Positions 9,279 to 20,648 of a stretch of DNA of 64,000 bases are shown in pieces; position 1 is the first letter of the stretch, and every line of letters starts with the position of its first letter. Under the pieces are notes generated by a model that saw nothing but the letters and a program-made list of their open reading frames with translations, was not told where the DNA came from and ran no database searches. The stretch comes from Escherichia coli (lineage in GTDB: Bacteria; Pseudomonadota; Gammaproteobacteria; Enterobacterales; Enterobacteriaceae), in assembly GCF_036503815.1 (NCBI RefSeq), contig NZ_AP027764.1, positions 1,488,001-1,552,000 of the forward strand. The letters run 5' to 3'. The position numbers were made by a program, and so were the translations under genes.

Positions 9279-9536
9279 TTACTCGAGTTCCGCCATCAGT
9301 TTAACCAGATGTTCAACCGCTTTCTGTTCGTCTTCGCCTTCTGCGGAGATAGTCACAACGGTACCTTGAGTCAGGCCCAGAGTCTGCAGTTTAAACAGGC
9401 TTTTCGCGCTGGCGCTTTTGCCGTTGGAAGTCACAGTAATTTCAGAAGTGAAGCCCTTAGCTTCTTTTACAAACTGGGCAGCAGGGCGGGTGTGCAGACC
9501 GTTCGGAGCGGTAATGGTAACTTCTTGCTGGAACAT
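9279..9536 (-). CDS. ptsH: PTS phosphocarrier HPr
   Basis: HPr, 85 residues. Phosphorylated at H15 in [10 protein letters not shown] by enzyme I, and passes the phosphate to the sugar-specific IIA proteins. S46 in SAKSLFK is present; in Gram-positive relatives it is the regulatory serine, but E. coli lacks the matching kinase. First gene of the operon, preceded by a roughly 380-bp control region. Confidence 0.98.
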
Positions 9537-9868
9537 TGTATTTCCCCAACTTATAGGTTTAGTGTTGTGGAACTAAAGTCTAGCCTGGCGGTTCGACTTT
9601 AGCCTGTATTGTTAGCGCCAGTTTTTAACAGACGCGACGCACGAAGAGCGCAATACAGTCCTTTGCTGGCGGGTGTTGACCGCTGACGTTTCGTACGTCA
9701 TTAAACATTATGCCGCTAAAGGAAGAATTGAACCAAATCATAAAATCGATTCAGCTATGGCTTTTCCTGTAACGATTAATTTCGCGCATCAAAATAATTA
9801 GTCTGGTTAAATACCAGTTCCGACAGGCTGAATCAATGCCAGGAGGGGCGAAAGTTTGAAGCAGGCCA
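9537..9868 (-). promoter_or_regulatory. ptsH control region with Cra-type site
   Basis: The gap between ptsH and the cysK terminator holds the pts promoters, read on the minus strand. At 9740-9755 the minus strand reads AGCTGAATCGATTTTA, a good match to the Cra (FruR) consensus. Further upstream, near 9853-9874, TGTGGCCTGCTTCAAACTTT resembles a CRP half-site arrangement. E. coli ptsHI is known to have several promoters controlled by CRP, Cra and DNA supercoiling. Apart from these sites I see no gene here; the 68-codon frame across 9751-9957 overlaps the terminator and is not convincing. Confidence 0.7.
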
Positions 9869-9897
9869 CAAAAAAGCACCTGAAAAGGTGCTTTTTT
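9869..9897. terminator. Terminator after cysK
   Basis: AAAAAGCACCT-GAAA-AGGTGCTTTTT, a perfect stem with A- and T-runs on both sides, 23 bp from the cysK stop. It insulates cysK from ptsH; both genes are read on the minus strand. Confidence 0.88.
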
Positions 9898-9919
9898 ACG
9901 CATTTTTAACAAGCTGGCA

Positions 9920-10891
9920 TTACTGTTGCAATTCTTTCTCAGTGAAGAGATCGGCAAACAATGCGGTGCTTAAATAACGCTCACCCGATGACGGTAGAAT
10001 AACCACAATATTCTTGTTGGTAAAGCTTTCATCTTCTTGTAGTTTCAACGCTGCAGCAACAGCCGCTCCAGAAGAGATACCTGCAAGAATACCTTCCTCT
10101 TCCATCAGACGACGCGCGGTAGAAATAGCTTCTTCATTGGTGATGCCAATGACTTTATCGACCAGTTTGAGATCAAGGTTAGCCGGGATAAAACCAGCGC
10201 CAATCCCCTGAATTTTATGCGGGCCAGGTTTAATCTCTTCACCTGCCAGCGCCTGGGCGATAACCGGAGAATCAGTTGGCTCCACGGCGACAGAGATGAG
10301 ATCAGTCTTGCCTTTGGTGCCTTTAATGTAGCGGCTGACGCCGGTCAGCGTACCGCCAGTCCCAACACCAGCAATAAATACATCAACCTGACCGTCGGTA
10401 TCTTCCCAGATCTCCGGACCGGTGGTTTTTTCGTGAATTTCAGGGTTTGCCGGATTGCTGAATTGTTGCAGCAGTAGGTATTTCTCTGGATTGCTGGCGA
10501 CAATTTCTTCTGCTTTTTGGATTGCGCCTTTCATGCCTTTAGCACCTTCGGTCAGCACCAGGTTTGCACCTAACGCTTTCAGCAGCTTGCGGCGTTCAAT
10601 ACTCATGGTTTCTGGCATGGTCAGGGTGAGTTTGTAACCGCGAGCGGCAGCCACATAGGCCAGTGCAATCCCGGTATTACCGCTGGTTGGTTCAACCAGT
10701 TCAACGCCTGGTTTCAGCACGCCGCGCTTTTCGGCATCCCAAATCATATTGGCACCGATACGGCACTTAACGCTGAAGCTGGGGTTACGAGATTCCACCT
10801 TCGCCAGAATGCGTCCGTTACCGATGCGATTCAGGCGAACCAGCGGTGTGTGACCGATAGTCAGCGAGTTATCTTCAAAAATCTTACTCAT
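9920..10891 (-). CDS. cysK: Cysteine synthase A (O-acetylserine sulfhydrylase A)
   Basis: Main cysteine synthase, 323 residues. PLP lysine K42 sits in SFSVKCRIG, the substrate loop is EPTSGNTGIAL, and the phosphate loop is GTGGTLTG. It binds the C-terminal tail of CysE to form the cysteine synthase complex. It is paralogous to CysM 5 kb away. Adjacent to cysZ, which it follows on the same strand; the 184-bp gap has a terminator for cysZ and room for a CysB-dependent promoter. Confidence 0.98.
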   Translation of the reverse strand: MSKIFEDNSLTIGHTPLVRLNRIGNGRILAKVESRNPSFSVKCRIGANMIWDAEKRGVLKPGVELVEPTSGNTGIALAYVAAARGYKLTLTMPETMSIERRKLLKALGANLVLTEGAKGMKGAIQKAEEIVASNPEKYLLLQQFSNPANPEIHEKTTGPEIWEDTDGQVDVFIAGVGTGGTLTGVSRYIKGTKGKTDLISVAVEPTDSPVIAQALAGEEIKPGPHKIQGIGAGFIPANLDLKLVDKVIGITNEEAISTARRLMEEEGILAGISSGAAVAAALKLQEDESFTNKNIVVILPSSGERYLSTALFADLFTEKELQQ

Positions 10892-11015
10892 GGCCTGTCC
10901 TTAACTGTATGAAATTGGGATACAACAGGTAGCATACCCGCTCAGAGAATATGCGGAAGTAAGGATTTAGCATATCTATATGCAGAAGGGAAATAATGAC
11001 ATGCAAGATGGAATA

Positions 11016-11037
11016 AGGGGTGGCATAAGCCACCCCT
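11016..11037 (-). terminator. Terminator after cysZ
   Basis: AGGGGTGGC and GCCACCCCT arms with a short TTA-type loop lie 39 bp after the cysZ stop. On the minus strand the run after the stem (TATTCC) is not a strong T-tract, so it may act mainly as a processing barrier. Confidence 0.55.
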
Positions 11038-11075
11038 GTTTCACACAAACGGTTTACAAAATAACCGGTAGATTG

Positions 11076-11837
11076 TTACCGCCACATCGCGTGTTTATCG
11101 CGATAGCAATCGACCCACATCGCCGTCGCGCCACAAACGGCAACGGGCATGATGAACAGGTTAAGCAGCGGGATCATCGTAAACAGGCTGGTTAAAGCAC
11201 CAAACTGCATATTGGTGATTTTGCGTGTGCGCAGGGCGGTACGCATCTCTTTAAACGGCACTTTGTGGTTATCGAAGGGGTAATCGCAATACTGGATGGC
11301 TAACATCCAGGCGCTAAACAGGAACCACAGTACCGGTGCGACGGTTTGCCCAATGCCAGGGATGAAGTAAAGAATTAGCAATACAATTGCGCGCGGCAGA
11401 TACCAGGCAAATTTTTGCCATTCGCGTTTCATGATTCGCGGCACATCTTTCATGATACCGAAAATTCCAGTATCTGGCGGTGTAGCGCCAGTCAGTCTTG
11501 CTTCCAGTTGTTCAGCCAATAAACCGTTGAACGGAGCAGCAATCCAGTTAGCAATCGTTGAGAAGAAATAGCCAAACACTAACAGCACAGAGATGACAGC
11601 CAGGGGCCACAACAGATAGCTCAGCCATTGTAACCAGTCCGGAACATAACTCATGAGAGTCGGGATCCAGACATCGAGTTGCGTAAAGAGCCACCAGAAT
11701 GCGCCCCCCATCAACAAAATATTGACCAACAGCGGTAAAATAACAAAACGCCGAATCCCTGGTTGCGAGACGAGCTTCCAGCCTTGCGCAAAATAGTAAA
11801 AACCGCTGCGTGGGGCAGATGTGAATGATGAAACCAT
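11076..11837 (-). CDS. cysZ: Sulfate transporter CysZ
   Basis: Inner-membrane protein of 253 residues with about four to six hydrophobic segments (for example [42 protein letters not shown]). CysZ is a sulfate uptake protein distinct from the ABC system. Its place directly upstream of cysK supports a role in sulfate assimilation. The chosen ATG gives [13 protein letters not shown], the family start. Confidence 0.95.
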
Positions 11838-12066
11838 AATCAGGATGAGCTCCTTTTGACCAATCCCAGGAAAATTCTGCGTATTTTACCGGGTAATTGC
11901 GCAATGGACAGTTAGGATATGTTCGAAAAAACAGCAAAAAGCACGATTTCATCTATCTTTGTGCTGTGAAAGTTAATAGTGCACTTGCACTTGAGGTAAT
12001 CGGCAAATACTCTTAGTGAGTAAATGTTTGCCGTGGTGGCAAGGTGTTAGAACAACAGAGAATATA

Positions 12067-13077
12067 ATGATGCAGGATTTGCGTCTGATATTAATCATTG
12101 TTGGCGCGATCGCCATAATCGCTTTACTGGTACATGGTTTCTGGACCAGCCGTAAAGAACGATCTTCTATGTTCCGCGATCGGCCATTAAAACGAATGAA
12201 GTCAAAACGTGACGACGATTCTTATGACGAGGATGTCGAAGATGATGAGGGCGTTGGTGAGGTTCGTGTTCACCGCGTGAATCATGCCCCGGCTAACGCC
12301 CAGGAGCATGAGGCTGCTCGTCCGTCGCCGCAACACCAGTACCAACCGCCTTATGCGTCTGCGCAGCCGCGTCAACCGGTCCAGCAGCCGCCTGAAGCGC
12401 AGGTACCGCCGCAACATGCTCCGCGTCCAACGCAGCCGGTGCAGCAACCCGTGCAGCAGCCTGCCTATCAGCCTCAGCCTCAGCCTCAGCCTGAACAGCC
12501 GTTGCAGCAGCCAGTTTCGCCACAGGTCGCGTCAGCGCCGCAGCCAGTGCATTCAGCACCGCAACCGGCACAACAGGCTTTCCAGCCTGCAGAACCTGTA
12601 GCGGCACCACAGCCTGAGCCTGTAGCGGAACCGGCTCCAGTTATGGATAAACCGAAGCGCAAAGAAGCGGTGATTATCATGAACGTCGCGGCGCATCACG
12701 GTAGCGAGTTAAACGGTGAACTGCTTCTTAACAGCATTCAACAAGCGGGCTTCATTTTTGGCGATATGAACATTTACCATCGTCATCTTAGCCCGGATGG
12801 CAGCGGCCCGGCGTTATTCAGCCTGGCGAATATGGTGAAACCGGGAACCTTCGATCCTGAAATGAAGGATTTCACTACTCCGGGTGTCACTATCTTTATG
12901 CAGGTACCGTCTTACGGTGACGAGCTGCAGAACTTTAAGCTGATGCTGCAATCTGCGCAGCATATTGCCGATGAAGTGGGCGGTGTAGTGCTTGACGATC
13001 AGCGCCGTATGATGACTCCGCAGAAATTGCGCGAGTACCAGGACATCATCCGCGAAGTCAAAGACGCCAACGCCTGA
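12067..13077 (+). CDS. zipA: Cell division protein ZipA
   Basis: FtsZ-anchoring division protein, 336 residues from the ATG at 12067. The N-terminal membrane anchor is LRLILIIVGAIAIIALLVHG, followed by a basic then acidic stretch (residues about 30-65). A long Pro/Gln-rich linker runs from about 80 to 190, and the globular FtsZ-binding domain from about 190 starts KRKEAVIIMNVAAHHG. The frame stays open 51 bp further upstream, but the MMQDLRL start puts the anchor at the N-terminus as in the family. The linker carries short QP/QQP repeats (12440-12510). I remember 328 residues for K-12, so this allele seems slightly longer through repeat expansion. Confidence 0.96.
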   Translation: MMQDLRLILIIVGAIAIIALLVHGFWTSRKERSSMFRDRPLKRMKSKRDDDSYDEDVEDDEGVGEVRVHRVNHAPANAQEHEAARPSPQHQYQPPYASAQPRQPVQQPPEAQVPPQHAPRPTQPVQQPVQQPAYQPQPQPQPEQPLQQPVSPQVASAPQPVHSAPQPAQQAFQPAEPVAAPQPEPVAEPAPVMDKPKRKEAVIIMNVAAHHGSELNGELLLNSIQQAGFIFGDMNIYHRHLSPDGSGPALFSLANMVKPGTFDPEMKDFTTPGVTIFMQVPSYGDELQNFKLMLQSAQHIADEVGGVVLDDQRRMMTPQKLREYQDIIREVKDANA

Positions 13078-13106
13078 TACACTTAAGGCAAATTAACTCC
13101 TCTTCG

Positions 13107-13130
13107 AACCCCCGCTTGTCGGGGGTTTTT
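13107..13130 (+). terminator. Terminator after zipA
   Basis: ACCCCCG-CTTGT-CGGGGGT stem followed by TTTT, 30 bp after the zipA stop. ligA begins only 18 bp later, so ligA needs its own promoter or read-through. Confidence 0.8.
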
Positions 13131-13144
13131 AGCATTGATGGTGC

Positions 13145-15163
<2,019 letters not shown>

Positions 15164-15164
15164 G

Positions 15165-15383
15165 ATGGAAAAAGAGCAGCTGATTGAAATAGCCAATACG
15201 ATAATGCCGTTTGGCAAGTACAAAGGGCGCCGCTTAATCGACCTGCCGGAGGAGTATCTGCTGTGGTTTGCCCGCAAAGATGAGTTCCCGGCAGGGAAGC
15301 TCGGTGAGCTAATGCAAATCACGCTGCTGATTAAAACCGAGGGGCTGACGCAACTGGTCCAGCCCCTGAAGCGTCCGCTTTAA
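15165..15383 (+). CDS. ypeB: YpeB, small conserved protein (DUF3820 type)
   Basis: A 72-residue soluble protein starting MEKEQLIEIANTIMPFGKYKG and containing FPAGKLGELM. The ATG at 15165 sits one base after the ligA stop, which decides the start over the longer open frame inside ligA. The MPFGKYKGR(R)L...P..YL.W pattern is shared by a family of small proteins, some near DNA-processing genes; function is unknown to me. Its last four bases overlap the convergent stop of yfeH. Confidence 0.88.
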   Translation: MEKEQLIEIANTIMPFGKYKGRRLIDLPEEYLLWFARKDEFPAGKLGELMQITLLIKTEGLTQLVQPLKRPL

Positions 15384-16378
15384 GCTTTATCGGCGCTGCT
15401 TTCCTGCTGCGCCTGTAACTGTTCGGTCTGGCGTTTGTATCGACGCGCCAGCACCGCACAGACCATCAATTGGATCTGATGGAAAATCATCAGAGGCAGC
15501 ACCATCATACCGATCACCGATGTGGGGAACAGAATGTTTGCCATCGGGATGCCATTTGCCAGACTCTTTTTCGAACCACAAAAGACGATAGTAATTTCAT
15601 CTGCCTTATTGAAGCCCAGTCGGCGTGCCATAAAGACGTTAACTACAATCACGATAGCCAGAAGAACGCAGCTAACCACCACGATAAATAGCAATGATCC
15701 CCAGCCAACTTTATGCCAGATGCCGTTAACGACGGCTTCGCTGAACGCAGTATAAACCACCAACAGAATGGACGTCTGGTCAGTTTTCGCAATCCATTTT
15801 TTATTTCGTGACACCCAGTTGCCAATCCAAGGGCGAGAAAGATGTCCCAGCACAAACGGCAGCAGCAGTTGCAGCATTATCTTACCTACCTGCTCAAGGC
15901 TGCCCCCTGCACCGTGAACATTCATCACCAGGCCAACCAGCAACGGTGAAAGGAAAATCCCCAGTAGGCTGGATGCTGACGCAGAACAAACCGCCGCCGC
16001 GACGTTACCGCCCGCCATTGACGTGAAGGCGATTGCAGACTGCACGGTCGCGGGGAGAATGCACAAGTAGAGAAAACCGGAGTAGAGCATCGGGTCGACA
16101 TTTACCGGTTTCCACCACGCAAACAGCACGCCCAGAATCGGAAACAGCACGAAGGTGCTGCACATTACCCACAAATGCAGTCGCCAGTGACCACCGCCAG
16201 CAATAATCGCCTCACGCGACAACTTCGCGCCGTGCATAAAGAACAGCAGAGCAATAGCTGCGGTAGTCAGATTTTCAAAGAAGGGAACGAAATCGCCCCT
16301 GGCCGGAAAGAAAGAGGCCAGCAACACCACAGTGATCAGGGTTAAGGTGAAAGGATCGAGGATACGGAAAAGTTTCAT
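15380..16378 (-). CDS. yfeH: YfeH, bile acid:sodium symporter-type transporter
   Basis: Inner-membrane protein of 332 residues with about nine or ten hydrophobic segments. Family features of the SBF-like/BASS group are LLFFMHGAKLSREAI near residue 45, and FCGSKKSLANGIPMANILF near the C-terminal half. The N-terminus is MKLFRILDPFTLTLITVVLLASFFPA. The substrate is unknown. It is divergent from the LysR gene yfeR (89 bp apart), the usual arrangement of a transporter and its regulator. Confidence 0.9.
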   Translation of the reverse strand: MKLFRILDPFTLTLITVVLLASFFPARGDFVPFFENLTTAAIALLFFMHGAKLSREAIIAGGGHWRLHLWVMCSTFVLFPILGVLFAWWKPVNVDPMLYSGFLYLCILPATVQSAIAFTSMAGGNVAAAVCSASASSLLGIFLSPLLVGLVMNVHGAGGSLEQVGKIMLQLLLPFVLGHLSRPWIGNWVSRNKKWIAKTDQTSILLVVYTAFSEAVVNGIWHKVGWGSLLFIVVVSCVLLAIVIVVNVFMARRLGFNKADEITIVFCGSKKSLANGIPMANILFPTSVIGMMVLPLMIFHQIQLMVCAVLARRYKRQTEQLQAQQESSADKA

Positions 16379-16467
16379 AAAGACTCCAGATGATCGATGG
16401 TTCTATTGTGCTTCTTCCAGTTTGAGAAATAAAATTGATTTATTGCATCCATTCATGAAGAAAACAG

Positions 16468-17394
16468 ATGAATTATTCTTTAAAGCAATTAAAGGTTTTC
16501 GTCACAGTAGCGCAGGAGAAAAGTTTTAGTCGTGCAGGAGAGCGTATCGGCCTGAGCCAGTCGGCAGTGAGTCACAGTGTGAAGGAGCTGGAAAATCATA
16601 CTGGTGTTCGCCTGCTGGACAGAACCACGCGTGAAGTGGTGCTTACAGATGCAGGGCAGCAGTTGGCTTTGCGTCTTGAGCGACTGCTGGATGAACTTAA
16701 CAGCACGTTGCGCGATACCGGGCGTATGGGGCAACAACTGAGCGGAAAAGTTCGGGTCGCTGCCAGCCAGACCATTTCCGCGCATCTTATTCCGCAATGC
16801 ATTGCTGAAAGCCATCGCCGCTATCCCGATATTCAGTTTGTCCTGCACGATCGTCCGCAGCAGTGGGTGATGGAAAGTATTCGCCAGGGAGATGTCGATT
16901 TTGGCATCGTCATCGATCCAGGCCCAGTGGGCGATCTGCAATGTGAAGCGATTCTTTCCGAGCCTTTCTTTCTGCTTTGCCATCGCGATAGCGCTTTGGC
17001 CGTGGAAGATTATGTACCCTGGCAGGCATTACAGGGAGCGAAACTGGTGTTGCAGGATTACGCGTCAGGCAGCCGACCGCTGATTGACGCAGCGCTGGCG
17101 CGCAATGGTATTCAGGCGAATATTGTGCAGGAGATTGGTCATCCGGCGACGCTGTTCCCGATGGTAGCCGCAGGCATCGGCATCAGTATTCTTCCCGCAC
17201 TGGCGCTACCATTGCCTGAAGGTAGCCCACTGGTGGTAAAGCGCATTACGCCGGTGGTTGAACGCCAGTTGATGCTGGTGCGCAGGAAGAACCGTTCACT
17301 TTCCACCGCCGCTGAAGCGTTATGGGACGTAGTACGAGACCAGGGCAATGCGCTAATGGCTGGGCGGGAAGGGGATCCGTTGTATCAGATATAG
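16468..17394 (+). CDS. yfeR: YfeR, LysR-type transcriptional regulator
   Basis: LysR-family regulator of 308 residues. The N-terminal winged helix-turn-helix covers about 1-60, with [32 protein letters not shown]. The effector-binding domain follows from about 90. The gene is divergent from yfeH, whose promoter it most likely controls. The ligand is not evident from sequence. Confidence 0.93.
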
Positions 17395-17432
17395 AGTGAA
17401 TTCATACTGCCGGGAGCTCCGGCAGTAATCAA

Positions 17433-18197
17433 TCAGAAATTAAATTTGATGGAGTAGATTATCGCATCCTGGTAAAAATCTTCGCCCAGTTTGTCATCCG
17501 CATAACGATACTGAATCCCTGTGGTGATGTGTGAAGTTGCATTCCACCAAAGTGCGACGGCACCGTTCAGACCTTCTTTGCCGCCATTACCTGCCGCGTA
17601 GGTGGCATCACGATCAAACTCGTACTCGTTCCAGTTGGTGAGGGTGAATTTCTCACTGCCCAGCATAAAGCTGTAACCTGCAACCCAACCGGCGACATAA
17701 CCGTTATCGCCGGTATAATAGGTTTGGTCTGTATAGCGTTTTGCAAAGAACGGTTTGAACCACCAACCGCTGCCGGTGAAATTGTAGCCGATCCCGTAAA
17801 GGAACATATCGTCATGGAAATTCACACGATTCGCAGAACCGTAGGTGCCATACGCATGCAAGTAGAGATTAAATCCGGTGTCACCCAGGTAAATACGGTT
17901 GGTATTTTTAAATGTATAACGCTGCTCGCTACCCTGTTTATCATGACGATCATTATAAAAGTTTTCCCAGTCGAAGAACCCGTACATTTCTCCCCAACTA
18001 AAGTTAGCGCCGCCTTCCAGTTCCAGATATCCAAAATCATCTTTGTGTGATTTGGTCGACGATTTCTCAGTGGTTCTGCTAGTCCAGTCAAGATAATGAA
18101 TACCTATATCAGCAAAACCGCCTTTAAATTCTGCATGGGATACTGCTGGTATCGCCAATACAGAAGAGAGTGTCAGAGTAAAAAGATGTTTTTTCAT
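17433..18197 (-). CDS. yfeN: YfeN, Tsx-like outer membrane channel
   Basis: Outer-membrane beta-barrel of 254 residues with a Sec signal peptide (MKKHLFTLTLSSVLAIPAVSHA). The mature part is rich in aromatic residues and alternating polar/hydrophobic strands, with IHYLDWTSRTTEKSS, EMYGFFDWENF and a C-terminal YSIKFNF ending in Phe, as outer-membrane proteins do. It resembles Tsx, the nucleoside channel. Lying divergent from xapAB, which handles xanthosine, it probably helps purine nucleosides cross the outer membrane; this is inference from context. Confidence 0.88.
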   Translation of the reverse strand: MKKHLFTLTLSSVLAIPAVSHAEFKGGFADIGIHYLDWTSRTTEKSSTKSHKDDFGYLELEGGANFSWGEMYGFFDWENFYNDRHDKQGSEQRYTFKNTNRIYLGDTGFNLYLHAYGTYGSANRVNFHDDMFLYGIGYNFTGSGWWFKPFFAKRYTDQTYYTGDNGYVAGWVAGYSFMLGSEKFTLTNWNEYEFDRDATYAAGNGGKEGLNGAVALWWNATSHITTGIQYRYADDKLGEDFYQDAIIYSIKFNF

Positions 18198-18445
18198 AGC
18201 ATAATTCCCTATGCCGATCGTTATTAGTTGATTGCTTAATAAAAAGGTTGATTAAAAGCGGCATATTGTTAATGCAAGGGAAAGGAGAGTACCAATACAG
18301 TTTTTTCAGCCTATTAATAGTGAAAAAATATAAATATATCGATATCGAATAACTATCGGATACATGAAAAAAGTGTATTGGTATGAGGTAGGGCAATCTC
18401 GTTATAAAAAGGCGTTAGATTCCACCCTACAAAAAAAGGATATAT
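18198..18445. promoter_or_regulatory. yfeN-xapA divergent control region
   Basis: AT-rich 248-bp gap. XapR is known to activate xapAB with xanthosine, and its site should lie here upstream of the xapA RBS (AAAAAAGGATATAT). I cannot place the operator precisely by eye. No additional gene seen. Confidence 0.5.
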
Positions 18446-19279
18446 ATGTATCAGGCTCAGTTTTCTCATAACCCACTGTATTGCGTAGATATTATCAAGA
18501 CTTATAAACCTGATTTCACGCCACGAGTGGCCTTTATTTTAGGTTCCGGGCTGGGCGCGCTGGCCGATCAGATTGAGAACGCGGTCGCAATTTCCTACGA
18601 AAAGCTGCCTGGGTTCCCGGTAAGTACCGTACACGGTCATGCGGGTGAGCTGGTGCTGGGTTATCTCCAGGGGGTGCCAGTGGCGTGCATGAAAGGTCGC
18701 GGACATTTCTACGAAGGTCGTGGGATGACCATCATGACGGATGCAATCCGTACCTTTAAGTTGCTGGGCTGCGAGTTGCTGTTCTGCACCAATGCGGCTG
18801 GCTCACTGCGTCCTGAAGTGGGGGCCGGCAGTCTGGTCGCATTGAAAGATCACATCAACACCATGCCGGGAACGCCGATGGTGGGTCTTAATGATGAACG
18901 TTTTGGTGAGCGCTTCTTCTCGCTGGCGAATGCCTACGATGCGGAATACCGCGCACTGTTACAAAAAGTGGCGAAAGAAGAGGGGTTCCCTCTGACGGAG
19001 GGCGTGTTCGTCTCGTATCCGGGGCCGAATTTCGAGACTGCGGCGGAAATTCGCATGATGCAAATTATTGGTGGGGATGTTGTTGGTATGTCTGTGGTGC
19101 CTGAGGTTATTTCAGCTCGCCATTGCGAACTTAAAGTCGTTGCGGTCTCTGCGATTACCAACATGGCGGAAGGTCTGAGTGACGTGAAGCTTTCTCATGC
19201 CCAAACGCTGGCAGCAGCGGAACTCTCAAAGCAAAACTTTATTAATCTTATTTGCGGCTTTCTGCGCAAAATTGCCTGA
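18446..19279 (+). CDS. xapA: Xanthosine phosphorylase (purine nucleoside phosphorylase II)
   Basis: Trimeric-type purine nucleoside phosphorylase of 277 residues that splits xanthosine, inosine and guanosine into base and ribose 1-phosphate. Visible motifs are the phosphate-binding GSGLG near 33, HGHAGELVLG, GRGHFYEG, the base-binding CTNAAGSLRPE, and MSVVPEVISARHC with AISAITNMAEGLS-type end. First gene of xapAB; a 19-bp perfect palindrome separates it from xapB. Confidence 0.96.
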   Translation: MYQAQFSHNPLYCVDIIKTYKPDFTPRVAFILGSGLGALADQIENAVAISYEKLPGFPVSTVHGHAGELVLGYLQGVPVACMKGRGHFYEGRGMTIMTDAIRTFKLLGCELLFCTNAAGSLRPEVGAGSLVALKDHINTMPGTPMVGLNDERFGERFFSLANAYDAEYRALLQKVAKEEGFPLTEGVFVSYPGPNFETAAEIRMMQIIGGDVVGMSVVPEVISARHCELKVVAVSAITNMAEGLSDVKLSHAQTLAAAELSKQNFINLICGFLRKIA

Positions 19280-19296
19280 GTAAAACAACAATAAAC

Positions 19297-19315
19297 GGCC
19301 TCACTGAGTGAGGCC
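19297..19315. promoter_or_regulatory. Intercistronic hairpin xapA-xapB
   Basis: GGCCTCACT-G-AGTGAGGCC is a perfect palindrome between the xapA stop and the xapB ATG, with no T-run behind it. It is more likely a stability or processing element that sets the xapA:xapB ratio than a full terminator. Confidence 0.6.
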
Positions 19316-19339
19316 ATATGATGCGACAAGGAAACGATT

Positions 19340-20596
19340 ATGAGCATCGCTTTGCGCTTAAAGGTAATGTCCTTTTTGCAATATTTTATCTGGGGGAGCT
19401 GGCTGGTTACCCTCGGTTCTTACATGATTAATACCCTTCATTTCACCGGCGCTAATGTTGGCATGGTTTACAGTTCCAAAGGGATCGCCGCGATTATTAT
19501 GCCTGGTATAATGGGGATCATCGCAGACAAATGGCTGCGTGCAGAACGTGCATACATGCTGTGTCACCTGGTGTGTGCGGGCGTACTTTTTTATGCGGCA
19601 TCCGTAACTGATCCGGATATGATGTTTTGGGTGATGTTAGTCAATGCGATGGCGTTTATGCCGACTATTGCGTTATCGAACAGCGTCTCTTATTCCTGTC
19701 TTGCCCAGGCAGGGCTTGACCCGGTGACCGCTTTCCCGCCCATTCGCGTTTTTGGTACGGTGGGGTTCATTGTCGCCATGTGGGCAGTAAGCCTGCTTCA
19801 TCTGGAATTGAGTAGTCTGCAACTGTATATCGCGTCCGGTGCGTCATTGCTGCTGTCGGCTTATGCGCTGACTTTGCCGAAGATTCCGGTTGCGGAGAAA
19901 AAAGCGACTACATCGCTTGCCAGCAAGCTGGGTCTGGATGCCTTCGTGCTGTTTAAAAATCCACGCATGGCTATCTTTTTCCTCTTCGCCATGATGCTGG
20001 GTGCGGTGCTGCAAATTACCAACGTTTTTGGCAACCCGTTCCTGCATGATTTCGCCCGTAATCCTGAGTTTGCTGATAGCTTCGTGGTGAAATATCCGTC
20101 CATTTTACTGTCAGTTTCACAGATGGCTGAAGTCGGTTTCATTCTGACGATACCGTTCTTTTTGAAGCGTTTCGGTATTAAAACCGTCATGCTGATGAGT
20201 ATGGTGGCGTGGACGCTGCGCTTTGGCTTCTTTGCCTATGGCGATCCATCACCAACCGGGTTTATTTTGCTGTTGCTGTCGATGATTGTTTACGGTTGTG
20301 CATTCGATTTCTTCAATATTTCTGGTTCGGTCTTTGTCGAACAGGAAGTTGATTCTAGCATTCGTGCCAGCGCCCAGGGCCTTTTTATGACGATGGTAAA
20401 TGGCGTCGGCGCATGGGTTGGCTCGATTCTGAGCGGTATGGCAGTGGATTACTTCTCGGTGGATGGCGTAAAAGATTGGCATACCATTTGGCTGATGTTT
20501 GCAGGGTATGCTCTTTTCCTCGCAGTGATATTTTTCTTTGGGTTTAAATATAACCATGACCCTGAAAAGATAACGCATCGTTCAGTTACACATTAA
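19340..20596 (+). CDS. xapB: Xanthosine:H+ symporter XapB
   Basis: Inner-membrane nucleoside:proton symporter of 418 residues, about 12 membrane segments, MFS superfamily, close to NupG. It begins MSIALRLKVMSFLQYFIWGSWLVTLGSYM, typical of the NupG/XapB start. It brings xanthosine into the cell for XapA. Second gene of the operon; the small XapX-type gene follows 52 bp later. Confidence 0.96.
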   Translation: MSIALRLKVMSFLQYFIWGSWLVTLGSYMINTLHFTGANVGMVYSSKGIAAIIMPGIMGIIADKWLRAERAYMLCHLVCAGVLFYAASVTDPDMMFWVMLVNAMAFMPTIALSNSVSYSCLAQAGLDPVTAFPPIRVFGTVGFIVAMWAVSLLHLELSSLQLYIASGASLLLSAYALTLPKIPVAEKKATTSLASKLGLDAFVLFKNPRMAIFFLFAMMLGAVLQITNVFGNPFLHDFARNPEFADSFVVKYPSILLSVSQMAEVGFILTIPFFLKRFGIKTVMLMSMVAWTLRFGFFAYGDPSPTGFILLLLSMIVYGCAFDFFNISGSVFVEQEVDSSIRASAQGLFMTMVNGVGAWVGSILSGMAVDYFSVDGVKDWHTIWLMFAGYALFLAVIFFFGFKYNHDPEKITHRSVTH

Positions 20597-20648
20597 AAGG
20601 ATTCGCAGCTCTGTTCCTTGGGGCTGCTTTTATGATAAAGGTTAATTA

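Noticed and set aside
9751..9957. 68-codon frame on the minus strand in the pts-cysK gap
   Set aside because: It runs across the cysK terminator and the end of cysK, has no family resemblance and no good RBS; the region is known promoter DNA.
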